Assembly (NCBI GenBank): GCA_900751695.1
Contig: CAADSS010000060.1
Span: forward strand, 1 to 39,642
Direction of reading: 5' to 3'
Length of the DNA stretch: 39,642 nt
Source: an uncultured Collinsella sp.
Lineage (GTDB): Bacteria; Actinomycetota; Coriobacteriia; Coriobacteriales; Coriobacteriaceae
In this document: in pieces, positions 1 to 7,074 of the stretch
Layout of the letters: each line of letters begins with the position of its first letter
Position numbering within the stretch: position 1 is the first letter of the stretch
Notes under the pieces: generated by a model
The model's input: only the letters and a program-made list of their open reading frames with translations
Databases searched by the model: none
What the model was told of the DNA's origin: nothing
Program-made: the position numbers and the translations under genes

Positions 1-1
1 A

Positions 2-37
2 GGCCCCGCCGACCGATTGCAAGCGGTCGGCGGGGCC
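2..37. terminator. GC-rich hairpin, probably the terminator of a gene left of the window
   Basis: Two perfectly complementary 14-base arms (2-15 and 24-37) enclose an 8-base loop. The following bases (attgtggctctt) are only moderately T-rich. It most likely ends a plus-strand gene lying outside the window, but the direction cannot be proven. Confidence 0.6.
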
Positions 38-70
38 ATTGTGGCTCTTGACAGCGGATTGGGTCATATG

Positions 71-214
71 AGCGAAAGCGCCCCTAGACGAGCAAGGTGA
101 CGTGAAAGAGGAGGGAAGCGTACTTCGGTACGCGACCGACGATTGAACGTCAGATTGCCGCCTAGGGGCGCTTGCAGCGTCGAGCCGTTACGCGGTTTGG
201 CATAACCGCGTAAC
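71..214 (-). repeat. Structured non-coding element, type 2, copy beta
   Basis: This 144-bp element matches 3462-3606 in its loop sequences but not in its stems. Stems visible here are 78-87 with 162-171, 99-103 with 147-151, 118-123 with 128-133 (loop ttcg on the plus strand), and a separate hairpin 187-197 with 204-214. Shared single-stranded pieces, read on the minus strand, include GGCTCGACGCTGCAA, GCGGCAATCTG, TTCAA, TTTC and ACCTTGCTCG. The minus strand is chosen by analogy with the copy that directly follows the aroG stop codon. For this copy no minus-strand gene lies just upstream, so its strand is uncertain. The function is unknown. Confidence 0.6.
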
Positions 215-234
215 TTCATCGTAGAAGCGCGTTT

Positions 235-269
235 GCGGGCGGCGGATGCTCGTCTCCTGTCGCCCGCTC
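235..269 (+). promoter_or_regulatory. Leader hairpin upstream of the antiporter gene
   Basis: The arms GCGGGCG and CGCCCGC enclose a loop of about 20 bases, roughly 70 bases before the antiporter start. No riboswitch family was recognised. It may be part of the 5' untranslated region or an upstream terminator. The rest of 215-340 shows only the ribosome binding site GGAG before 341. Confidence 0.35.
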
Positions 270-340
270 ACCGAGGCTTGGCAATTGTCTTAATATCTTA
301 AGGGTCTCGATTTGTCCAAGACTGAGCGAAGGAGCTCATC

Positions 341-1780
341 ATGAGCGACGGAAAGAAGAAGCTTTCCTTCTTGACGGTCATTTCGACCATCATCTGCGTC
401 GTCTTCGTTTGCGAGGCCGCCGCTCCCGCTGCTGCCATTGGCAACCAGCAGTTCTTCTGGTGGATCTTCCTGATCCTGACCTTCCTGCTCCCTTATGGCA
501 TGGTCGTTGCCGAGCTCGGCACCACCTATGACGACGAGGGCGGCATTTACGACTGGGTACGTGATGGCCTGGGCGACAAGTGGGGCGCCCGCATCTCGTA
601 CTACTACTGGGTTAACTACCCGCTGTGGATCGCCTCGCTGGCTACCATGTTCCCCGACATTCTGGGCATGGTCTTTGGCGTCGAGTTCAATCTGATCGCC
701 AAGTTGGGTATCGATCTTGCCTTTGTGTGGATCGTCTACCTCATGGGTCGCTCCAAGGCGGCCGACTCCGAGTGGGTCCTGAACGGCGGCGCCATCATCA
801 AGGTTGCCGTTGCCGTTATCGTCGGCGCTTTGGGTATTTGGTATGCCATGGAGAACGGTTTTGCGAACGACATGTCCGCTACCACCTTCCTGCCCGAGCT
901 CACCAACACCAACGCGCTCGGCTACCTGTCGATCATCATCTTTAACTTCATGGGCTTCGAGGTCATCTGCACCATGACCGACGATATGGCCGATCCCGCT
1001 CGCGATATCCCCAAGGCTATCATCGTTGGCGGCCTGTCTATCGCCGTGATCTACCTGTTCGCTGGTTTTGGCATCGGCGCTGCTGTGCCGGCCGATTCCA
1101 TCGATCCCGACTACGGCATGATCTACGCTGTCCAGACCATGGTGGGCGACTCCATGATCTTTAAGATCATCTGCATCGCCTTCCTGATCACCCTGTTTGC
1201 CAACATGGCTGCTTGGTCCTTTGGTGTCAACTCCGTTGCTCGCTACGCTGCCGAGCACGGCAACATGCCCAAGGCCTTTGCCTCGATGATCTCGGATGAC
1301 GATATGCCCAACGGCGCCAACCTGGTCAACGCCATTGTTGCCTCCCTGGTGCTGTGCCTGCAGCTGGTTCCCATTGACGCCATCTCCAACGGTGTTTTCT
1401 GGATGCTCTTCGGCACCTCCGTCGTCTTTCTGCTGCTCACTTATATCCCGATGTTCCCGGCGTTCCTCAACCTTCGCAAGAACGACCCGAACCGCGAGCG
1501 CATCTTCACGTTCCCGTTTAAGGGTGCCATGATGAAGGTCATGCTGGCTATTCCCTGCATCGAGCTGATTCTGGCTATCGTTGCAACGCTGATTCCGTTC
1601 TCTGTCGATGAGATTGGCGATAAGGTCCCGATGATCGTTATCTTCATCGTGCTTTTGCTTATTGGCGAGGTTGTCCGCGTCGTCAGTGCTAAGGGTCGCG
1701 AGACCGAGTACAAGGGTCTCACCCCCGAGCTGGCTGCTCAGCGTCTCGCTGAGGAGGCCGCCGAGGCCGAAGAGGACTAG
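341..1780 (+). CDS. APC-family amino acid/polyamine antiporter, probably agmatine-putrescine exchanger
   Basis: This is an integral membrane transporter of the amino acid-polyamine-organocation superfamily. The 479-residue protein has about 12 hydrophobic segments, the usual family length. It begins with a short basic stretch followed by TM1 (around residues 10-33), and it ends in a Glu/Ala-rich cytoplasmic tail. The early LGTTYDDEGGIYDWVRDGLG stretch corresponds to the TM2-TM3 region of family members that carry cationic or decarboxylated amino acids. The start has GGAG about 9 bases upstream. The next gene is agmatine deiminase, so the likely role is agmatine uptake in exchange for putrescine, as with AguD of enterococci. 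That substrate is inferred from context, because APC substrates cannot be read reliably from sequence. A glutamate/GABA-type substrate remains possible. Confidence 0.8.
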   Translation: MSDGKKKLSFLTVISTIICVVFVCEAAAPAAAIGNQQFFWWIFLILTFLLPYGMVVAELGTTYDDEGGIYDWVRDGLGDKWGARISYYYWVNYPLWIASLATMFPDILGMVFGVEFNLIAKLGIDLAFVWIVYLMGRSKAADSEWVLNGGAIIKVAVAVIVGALGIWYAMENGFANDMSATTFLPELTNTNALGYLSIIIFNFMGFEVICTMTDDMADPARDIPKAIIVGGLSIAVIYLFAGFGIGAAVPADSIDPDYGMIYAVQTMVGDSMIFKIICIAFLITLFANMAAWSFGVNSVARYAAEHGNMPKAFASMISDDDMPNGANLVNAIVASLVLCLQLVPIDAISNGVFWMLFGTSVVFLLLTYIPMFPAFLNLRKNDPNRERIFTFPFKGAMMKVMLAIPCIELILAIVATLIPFSVDEIGDKVPMIVIFIVLLLIGEVVRVVSAKGRETEYKGLTPELAAQRLAEEAAEAEED

Positions 1781-2065
1781 AGCACCCGGATTCGGGGCTC
1801 CAACCCTCCTCGCTACTTGACCATTCCCCGGGGTGGGTGTGAACGATAGCTCTGGTAACCACCGCCCGCCCCAATCTCTCTTCCGTATCCTTCGTGCGTT
1901 TTGTCTCCGCGCGCCAGGTTACGTCGTCGCTTGCCGGTGCGACTCCGTGAAAACCGGCGCCGGGCGCCCCGACCTTTGCCGGGGAACGGGCGTCCGCCAC
2001 CTCTTGGTTTTAGGCTGCGGGTAACCCGCCTGCAGCAAGCGATCGTTCGATTTGGAGGAAATCTT
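1781..2065 (+). promoter_or_regulatory. 285-base structured leader between antiporter and agmatine deiminase genes
   Basis: This region contains no convincing gene. It is rich in possible stems: a GAGC...GCTC hairpin directly after the antiporter stop (about 1780-1801, possibly a terminator), CCGGT...ACCGG around 1935-1957, CCCCG...CGGGG around 1967-1984, and GCGGG-taa-CCCGC around 2017-2029. The ribosome binding site GGAGGA lies at 2054-2059. I compared it mentally with guanidine, cobalamin, SAM and glycine riboswitch cores and found no match. It may control aguA separately from the antiporter. Confidence 0.35.
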
Positions 2066-3271
2066 ATGCGTACGATCACCGAGTCCGAGTCCACCCCTAA
2101 GGCCGACGGCTACTTTATGCCTGCTGAGTTCGCTCCGCAGGATCGCGTGTGGATGGGCTGGCCCCATCGCACCGATACCTGGGCCCATGGCGCCAAGCCG
2201 GCTCAGAAGCAGTATGCCGCCATCGCTCGCGCTATTGCCGAGTTCACTCCGGTTACCATATGCGTCAATCAGGCCGACTACGCCAACTGCAAGGCCGTCT
2301 TTGAGGAAGACGAGAACGTTACCGTTATCGAGATGACCACCGACGACGCTTGGTTCCGCGACACCGCTGCCACTTTTGTTATCAACGGCAAGGGCGATAA
2401 GCGCGCCAACCACTGGCACTTCAACGCTTATGGCGGTCTTGTCGACGGCCTGTACTTCCCGTGGGACAAGGACGAGCAGATCGCCCTTAAGATGGCTGAG
2501 CTTTCCGGCTGTCGTCGTTATCGTCCCGATGACATGATCCTCGAGGGCGGTTCCATCACCGTCGACGGCGAAGGTACCGTGGTCGTGACCGACCAGTGCC
2601 TGCTTTCCCCGGGCCGCACCTGCTCTGCGGTTCTGGAGGAGGAAGAGGATCCCGAGTCCATCTGGCCCAAGTTCAAGAGGAAGTTCGAGCCCTGGAGCGA
2701 GGAACTTCGCGCCTATATGGACGAACACCTCAAGGATTATCTGGGTGTCGAGAAGGTCATCTGGGTCAAGGAGGGCATCGACCCCGAGGAGACCAACGGT
2801 CACATCGATGACGTCGCCACGTTCATCGCTCCGGGCGTCATGGCCTGCATCTGGACTGACGATCCCGAGTATCCGTTCTACGAGCAGTGCCATGCTGTCT
2901 ACGAGACCCTTTCCAACGCCGTTGACGCCAAGGGCCGCAAGATGAAGGTCTACAAGCTCTGCATGCCTGTGAACCCGCTGTTCATGGACCAGGCTTCCTG
3001 CGACACCATCGACGCCGACGAGAACGCCGAGCCGCGCGTTGCCGACGAGCCGCTGATCGCCTCCTACATGAACTACCTGGTCACCAACCACGGCGTTATC
3101 GTCCCGCAGTACGGCGACGAGAACGATCAGCTTGCCGTTGACACGCTCCAGAAGATCTACGACGAGGTCTGGGGCGAGGGCGTCTACAAGTGCGTCGGCG
3201 TTCAGTCCGAGCAGGTCGTCTTCGGTGGTGGAAATATCCACTGCATTACGCAGCAGGAACCGTCCGCTTAA
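2066..3271 (+). CDS. aguA: Agmatine deiminase
   Basis: This enzyme hydrolyses agmatine to N-carbamoylputrescine and ammonia (guanidine-modifying superfamily, cytoplasmic). The 401-residue protein shows the family landmarks: WMGWPHR near residue 29, WFRDT (R98, D99), EGGS near 160, NGHIDD with the catalytic His246, and the nucleophilic Cys393 in GGGNIHC near the C terminus. The ATG at 2066 is chosen because GGAGGA lies 6 bases upstream; longer frames reach into the leader without a binding site. An acidic/aromatic stretch at about 186-216 (LEEEEDPESIWPKFK...) is roughly 25 residues longer than the same loop in typical AguA proteins. The transporter upstream fits an agmatine module. The usual partners putrescine carbamoyltransferase and carbamate kinase are absent from the window. 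Confidence 0.95.
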   Translation: MRTITESESTPKADGYFMPAEFAPQDRVWMGWPHRTDTWAHGAKPAQKQYAAIARAIAEFTPVTICVNQADYANCKAVFEEDENVTVIEMTTDDAWFRDTAATFVINGKGDKRANHWHFNAYGGLVDGLYFPWDKDEQIALKMAELSGCRRYRPDDMILEGGSITVDGEGTVVVTDQCLLSPGRTCSAVLEEEEDPESIWPKFKRKFEPWSEELRAYMDEHLKDYLGVEKVIWVKEGIDPEETNGHIDDVATFIAPGVMACIWTDDPEYPFYEQCHAVYETLSNAVDAKGRKMKVYKLCMPVNPLFMDQASCDTIDADENAEPRVADEPLIASYMNYLVTNHGVIVPQYGDENDQLAVDTLQKIYDEVWGEGVYKCVGVQSEQVVFGGGNIHCITQQEPSA

Positions 3272-3397
3272 TCGTCCGGCTTCCCGAGGCACCCCATCTC
3301 GCCGCTCAAACCGTCGCTCGCGTACCAAAGTACGCTTCGCTCCTCTCTCGCGGCGACCTGGGGCACCTCGGAAACCCAGCCGGTCAAGCGGACCGAC
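3272..3397 (+). repeat. Multi-stem 3' element after aguA, partly related to the type 2 element
   Basis: This structure directly follows the aguA stop. Nested arms are GTCC 3274-3277 with GGAC 3390-3393, CCGGCT 3276-3281 with AGCCGG 3378-3383, CCGAGG 3284-3289 with CCTCGG 3366-3371, CCCCA 3292-3296 with TGGGG 3359-3363, GCCGC 3301-3305 with GCGGC 3350-3354, and GCGTAC 3320-3325 with GTACGC 3330-3335. The central part (about 3306-3349) is nearly identical to the minus strand of 104-146, including CGTCG, CTCCTCT and the GCGTAC hairpin. It probably acts at the end of the aguA transcript; its exact role is unknown. The stretch 3398-3461 shows nothing else recognisable. Confidence 0.55.
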
Positions 3398-3461
3398 GTA
3401 GCTAGTTACCGCATTAGTCATTGGTGCCAACCTTGGCAACAATGCAGGTCGAAAAAACGTC

Positions 3462-3606
3462 AGCGAAAACCCGCCAGAGCGAGCAAGGTGCCTTGAAACG
3501 AGGCGGCATTGATCTTTTGATCATGCCGCCGAAGTTGAAAGGCAGATTGCCGCCCTGGCGGGTTTGCAGCGTCGAGCCGTTACGCGGTTTGGTAAAACCG
3601 CGTAAC
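3462..3606 (-). repeat. Structured non-coding element, type 2, copy alpha, at the 3' end of aroG
   Basis: Read on the minus strand, the element starts within the aroG stop codon (3606-3608) with a 12-bp hairpin (3579-3590 with 3595-3606). It then forms a long arm 3468-3477 with 3555-3564, a short arm 3490-3494 with 3539-3543, and a terminal hairpin 3502-3514 with 3519-3530. It ends just before six Ts on the minus strand (3452-3457), so it could act as an elaborate intrinsic terminator for aroG. Loops match copy beta at 71-214 while stem sequences differ with compensation. Confidence 0.65.
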
Positions 3607-4637
3607 TAAATACGTTCCGCGATCTCGCGGATGAGGTAGTCGGTCTTTTCCCAGCCCAGGCACGGGTCGGTGATCGACTTGCCAAAGACGCCGCCGTCGA
3701 CCGGCTGGTTGCCGTCTTCTAGGTAGGACTCGATCATAAAGCCCTTGACCAGCTTGGAGATGGACTCGTTGCGGCGGCAGCTGTCGAGCACCTCCTTGCA
3801 AATGCGATACTGCTCCAGCGGACGCTTGCCCGAGTTGTCGTGGTTGCAGTCGATGACCGCTGCCGGATTGGCATAGCCGGCATGCTCGGTATAGCGTTCG
3901 GCCAGGCGTTCCAGGTGTTCGTAGTGGTAGTTGGGGTAGGTGCGCCCATCGAGACCGATGTAGCCACGCATAACGGCGTGTGCGAGCGGGTTGCCGTCGC
4001 ACTCGACCTCCCAGTTGCGGAAGATGAAGCTCTGGTGCGCCTGGGCGGCGTAAATTGAGTTGAGCATAACGGTGGTAGAGCCGGCAGTGGGATTCTTCAT
4101 GCCGACGGGTACCGAAATGCCGCTCGACACCAGGCGATGCTCCTGGTTCTCGACCGAGCGTGCGCCCACGGCAACATAGCTCAGCAGGTCGACGAGGTAT
4201 TGGTAGTTGGACGGGTAGAGCATCTCATCGGCGGTAAAGAAGCCCGTTTCCTCAATAACGCGCAGGTGCATGTGGCGGATGGCCTTGACGCCCTCGAGCA
4301 GGTCGTCGGGAGCCTCGGGGTTGGGGTTGTGCAGCAGGCCCTTGTAGCCGGTGCCCTTGGTGCGCGGCTTGTTGGTGTAGACGCGCGGAATGATGATGAG
4401 CTTGTCCTTGACCTCTTCGGCGGTCTTGGCCAGTCGGTTCATATACTCGAGCACCGAATCCTCGCGGTCGGCAGAGCACGGGCCGATGATGAGCACCTTA
4501 CGTGCGTCCTCGCCGGTAAAGACTTTGGCGACCTCGGCGTCAAATGCCTGCTTTTTGGCGGTAAGCTCGGCAGAAAGTGGCATTTCCTTGCGGATCTCCA
4601 TGGGGATCGGCAGCCTGCGTTTGAATTCCATGGCCAT
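3606..4637 (-). CDS. aroG: 3-deoxy-7-phosphoheptulonate (DAHP) synthase, class I
   Basis: This enzyme condenses phosphoenolpyruvate and erythrose 4-phosphate, the first step of the shikimate pathway (cytoplasmic). The 343-residue length matches the AroF/G/H type. Visible signatures are IIGPCSA around residue 50, KPRTKGTGYKG around 89-99, VGMKNPTAGS for substrate binding, and DCNHDNSGK, which contributes metal and phosphate ligands. The start ATG has GAGGAGA 5-6 bases upstream; an in-frame ATG two codons later is less well placed. The gene stands alone on the minus strand with its own promoter. Feedback specificity (Phe, Tyr or Trp) cannot be read with confidence. Its stop codon is part of the first hairpin of the downstream structured element. 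Confidence 0.96.
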   Translation of the reverse strand: MAMEFKRRLPIPMEIRKEMPLSAELTAKKQAFDAEVAKVFTGEDARKVLIIGPCSADREDSVLEYMNRLAKTAEEVKDKLIIIPRVYTNKPRTKGTGYKGLLHNPNPEAPDDLLEGVKAIRHMHLRVIEETGFFTADEMLYPSNYQYLVDLLSYVAVGARSVENQEHRLVSSGISVPVGMKNPTAGSTTVMLNSIYAAQAHQSFIFRNWEVECDGNPLAHAVMRGYIGLDGRTYPNYHYEHLERLAERYTEHAGYANPAAVIDCNHDNSGKRPLEQYRICKEVLDSCRRNESISKLVKGFMIESYLEDGNQPVDGGVFGKSITDPCLGWEKTDYLIREIAERI

Positions 4638-4691
4638 AGGGGTCTCCTCAATCTATAGAAAGAGCAATAAGCGTATTGTCGAATGCTCGGC

Positions 4692-4720
4692 ATTATCCGC
4701 TGTCGCACGCTAAAGTGCAA
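4692..4720 (-). promoter_or_regulatory. Predicted sigma70-type promoter of aroG
   Basis: On the minus strand, TTGCAC (4715-4720) and GATAAT (4692-4697) are separated by 17 bases, close to the vegetative consensus, about 55 bases before the aroG start. This is sequence evidence only. Confidence 0.6.
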
Positions 4721-4741
4721 GCCCTTGTCACCCCGAAACCT

Positions 4742-4776
4742 ACCAAAAAGAGACAGGTTTATTTTGGCAGGTTTTA
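4742..4776 (-). repeat. 35-bp dispersed repeat, copy 1
   Basis: The reverse complement of this segment matches 33459-33493 at 34 of 35 positions. Within it CCAAAA can pair with TTTTGG around a loop. Here it lies upstream of the aroG promoter rather than after a gene. It appears to be a short palindromic repeat family; its role is unknown. Confidence 0.7.
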
Positions 4777-4856
4777 TCTGGGCAAACGTCGGCGAATGCC
4801 GGGAGGGAGCGGCGCCGCGCGGGACCCTAAGGCTGTTGTCAGTTCCCCAGGAAATA

Positions 4857-5095
4857 CCCTGTGGGCAAAAAATGCCAAATATGAGTACGGTTGCTATCTT
4901 AGTATCATATTGCCTTCGCAAAATAATAGACATAACAGCAAAATATGTTTATTAACGCAAACACATATAAGTCCGCTATAGGGCTGTTTGATCAATTTAG
5001 GGACGCGTGTAAGCCGTGAAAACGGCATTTGGGGCTGTTTTGGCTGTTACTAAAAAGGTAACAGTACTCATATTTGCCCTTTTTTGCCCACGGGG
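4857..5095. repeat. Inverted pair of repeats enclosing an AT-rich spacer
   Basis: The arm 4857-4888 and the reverse complement of 5064-5095 agree at 29 of 32 positions. Weaker similarity continues about 20 bases inward, including a GTTAC...GTAAC hairpin at 5045-5062. The enclosed 175 bases (4889-5063) are conspicuously AT-rich for this genome and hold no credible gene. The motif TTTTTTGCCCAC also occurs in the repeats at 37075 and 39384 in slightly changed form. It may be a non-autonomous mobile element or a paired palindromic repeat; no target duplication was identified. Confidence 0.55.
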
Positions 5096-5151
5096 CCTCG
5101 AAGGGGCTGCCAATCAGGTCCCAGGGGAGACGGTTTGAGGGCCGCAGAGCA

Positions 5152-5187
5152 AAAACGGGGGCGCAGGTTGTCCTGCGCCCCCGTTTT
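5152..5187 (-). terminator. Strong hairpin terminator of the marR-ABC operon
   Basis: The 16-base arms (5152-5167 and 5172-5187) are perfectly complementary around a 4-base loop. The minus-strand 3' arm ends in TTTT. It lies about 30 bases after the stop of the second ABC gene. Confidence 0.85.
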
Positions 5188-5217
5188 CTGGGCATTGCGG
5201 TTGTTTGCCGCCGGTTG

Positions 5218-7074
5218 TTACGCCGCCTCGTCGAACTGCGAGTTATACAGGTCGGCGTAGAAGCCACCCTGGGCGAGTAGCTCGTCGTGTGTGCCCTTCT
5301 CGACGATGTCGCCGTCGCGAATTACCAAGATTACGTCGGCGTTGCGGATCGTGGACAGGCGGTGCGCGATGACAAAGCTCGTGCGGCCCTGCATCAGCGC
5401 ATCCATGGCGCGCTGAATAAGCTCCTCGGTGCGGGTGTCGACGTTGGAAGTCGCCTCGTCCAAAATCAGCGCCGGACGGTCGGCCAAAATGGCACGGGCG
5501 ATGGTCACGAGCTGGCGTTGACCCTGCGACAGGTTAGTGCCCTCTTCGTTGATCATAAAGTCGTAGCCGCCGGCGAGCGTATGGATAAAGTGGTCGCAGC
5601 GTGCGGCGCGTGCGGCGGCCTCGACCTCGGCGTCGGTCGCATCGGGGCGTCCGTAGCGGATGTTTTCGCGGATGGTGCCGTTAAACAGCCAGGTGTCCTG
5701 CAACACCATGGCAAACTCGCCGCGCAGCGCCGCGCGGTCCCAGTCGCGCACGTCGACGCCCTCGACGCGCAGCGAACCGCCGTCCACGTCGTAAAAGCGC
5801 TGCAGCAGCTTAATGAGCGTGGTCTTGCCGGCGCCGGTGGGGCCGACGATGGCAATGGTTTGGCCGGGCTGCGCCTCGCAGCTAAAGTCGTGGATGATGG
5901 TCTTGTCGGGCGTATAGCCAAACTTGACGTGATCAAACTCCACATGGCCGGGGCGCTTTTCGGGAATCTGCGCGTCGGCTTTCTGCTCCTCCTCGGGCGC
6001 GGCCAGGAACTCAAAGACGCGCTCGGTGGCGGCTGCCATCGACTGCATCGTGTTGCTCACGTTGCCCAGTTGCTGCACGGGCTGCGTAAAGTTGCGAACG
6101 TACTGGATAAAGCTCTGGATGTCGCCGGGCGTGGCATTGCCGGTCAGCGCGAGCTGCGCGCCCACCACGACGACGCCCACGTAGCCCATGTTGCCCACCA
6201 AGCTCATAAGCGGCATCATCAGGCCCGACAGGAACTGCGAGCGCCAGCCACTAATAAAGAGGCGGTCGTTTTGACGGTCGAACTCCTCGATTGAGGCCTC
6301 GGCGCGGTCGAACACTTGAATGACGTTCTGGCCGGCAAAGTCCTCCTCGATGATGCCGTTGACGGTGCCCAGGACCTGCTGCTGCTCGCGGAAGTACGGC
6401 TGCGAGAAGTGAATCATCACCATCAAGATAATTGCGGCTGCCGGTAGCGTGAGCACGGTGACGCCGGTAAGCGGCAGGCTGATCGAAAGCATCATGACGA
6501 GCACGCCGATAATCTGCGTCACCGACGTGATGAGCTGTGTCACGCTCTGGTTGAGCGACTGACCCAGCGTATCGACGTCGTTGGTGATGCGGCTGAGCAC
6601 GTCTCCCTTGCTGTGGCCGTTGAAGTAACTCATCGGCACGACGGCAATCTTGGCGGCGATTTCCTTGCGCATGCGGTAGCAGATCTTTTGCGTGACGCCG
6701 GTCATGAGCCAGCCCTGGACCAGGCTGCAGACAGAGCTCGCCAGATACAGGCAGAGCAAAAAGCCGAGCGTCTTGGCGATCCAGTCAAAGTCAACGTCGC
6801 CGGTGCCGTTGACCTTGGCGACCAGGCCCTCGAACAGCTTGGTCGTAACCTGGCCGAGCACCTTGGGTCCCACAATGTTAAAGATGACCGAGCACACGGC
6901 AAAGGCGACGGCGGCAAACACGGCAATCTTGTGCTGGCCGATATAGCCGAGCAGCTGCCTCATGGTGCCCTTAAAGTCCTTGGCCTTTTCGCCGCGACGC
7001 ATGCCGCCCATGCGGCCCATGGGACCACGCTGGCGGGTGGGCTTGGGAATCTGAGTCTTGGTCTCGTCTGCCAT
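5218..7074 (-). CDS. ABC exporter half-transporter with the canonical ATPase site
   Basis: This 618-residue protein has an N-terminal basic tail, six transmembrane helices (about 45-335) and a C-terminal nucleotide-binding domain. Walker A is GPTGAGKTT (411-419), followed by the signature LSQGQ, a Walker B ending in LILDEAT with the catalytic Glu, and the switch histidine in VIAHRLST. It belongs to the multidrug/lipid exporter type of ABC proteins and very probably forms a heterodimer with the product of the gene before it, whose own site is degenerate. Its ATG shares one base with the stop codon of that gene (TAATG), indicating translational coupling. The substrate is unknown; a drug or peptide efflux role is suggested by the MarR regulator at the head of the operon. 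Confidence 0.93.
   Translation of the reverse strand: MADETKTQIPKPTRQRGPMGRMGGMRRGEKAKDFKGTMRQLLGYIGQHKIAVFAAVAFAVCSVIFNIVGPKVLGQVTTKLFEGLVAKVNGTGDVDFDWIAKTLGFLLCLYLASSVCSLVQGWLMTGVTQKICYRMRKEIAAKIAVVPMSYFNGHSKGDVLSRITNDVDTLGQSLNQSVTQLITSVTQIIGVLVMMLSISLPLTGVTVLTLPAAAIILMVMIHFSQPYFREQQQVLGTVNGIIEEDFAGQNVIQVFDRAEASIEEFDRQNDRLFISGWRSQFLSGLMMPLMSLVGNMGYVGVVVVGAQLALTGNATPGDIQSFIQYVRNFTQPVQQLGNVSNTMQSMAAATERVFEFLAAPEEEQKADAQIPEKRPGHVEFDHVKFGYTPDKTIIHDFSCEAQPGQTIAIVGPTGAGKTTLIKLLQRFYDVDGGSLRVEGVDVRDWDRAALRGEFAMVLQDTWLFNGTIRENIRYGRPDATDAEVEAAARAARCDHFIHTLAGGYDFMINEEGTNLSQGQRQLVTIARAILADRPALILDEATSNVDTRTEELIQRAMDALMQGRTSFVIAHRLSTIRNADVILVIRDGDIVEKGTHDELLAQGGFYADLYNSQFDEAA

Noticed and set aside
1930..2010. 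Cobalamin-like riboswitch core in the aguA leader (GCCGGTGCGA...)
   Set aside because: Only a short stretch resembles the motif. The other conserved boxes are missing, and the gene context does not fit.
1919..3442. Open frame of 507 codons antisense to agmatine deiminase
   Set aside because: It mirrors the codon bias of aguA, has no family features, and runs through the structured elements at both ends.
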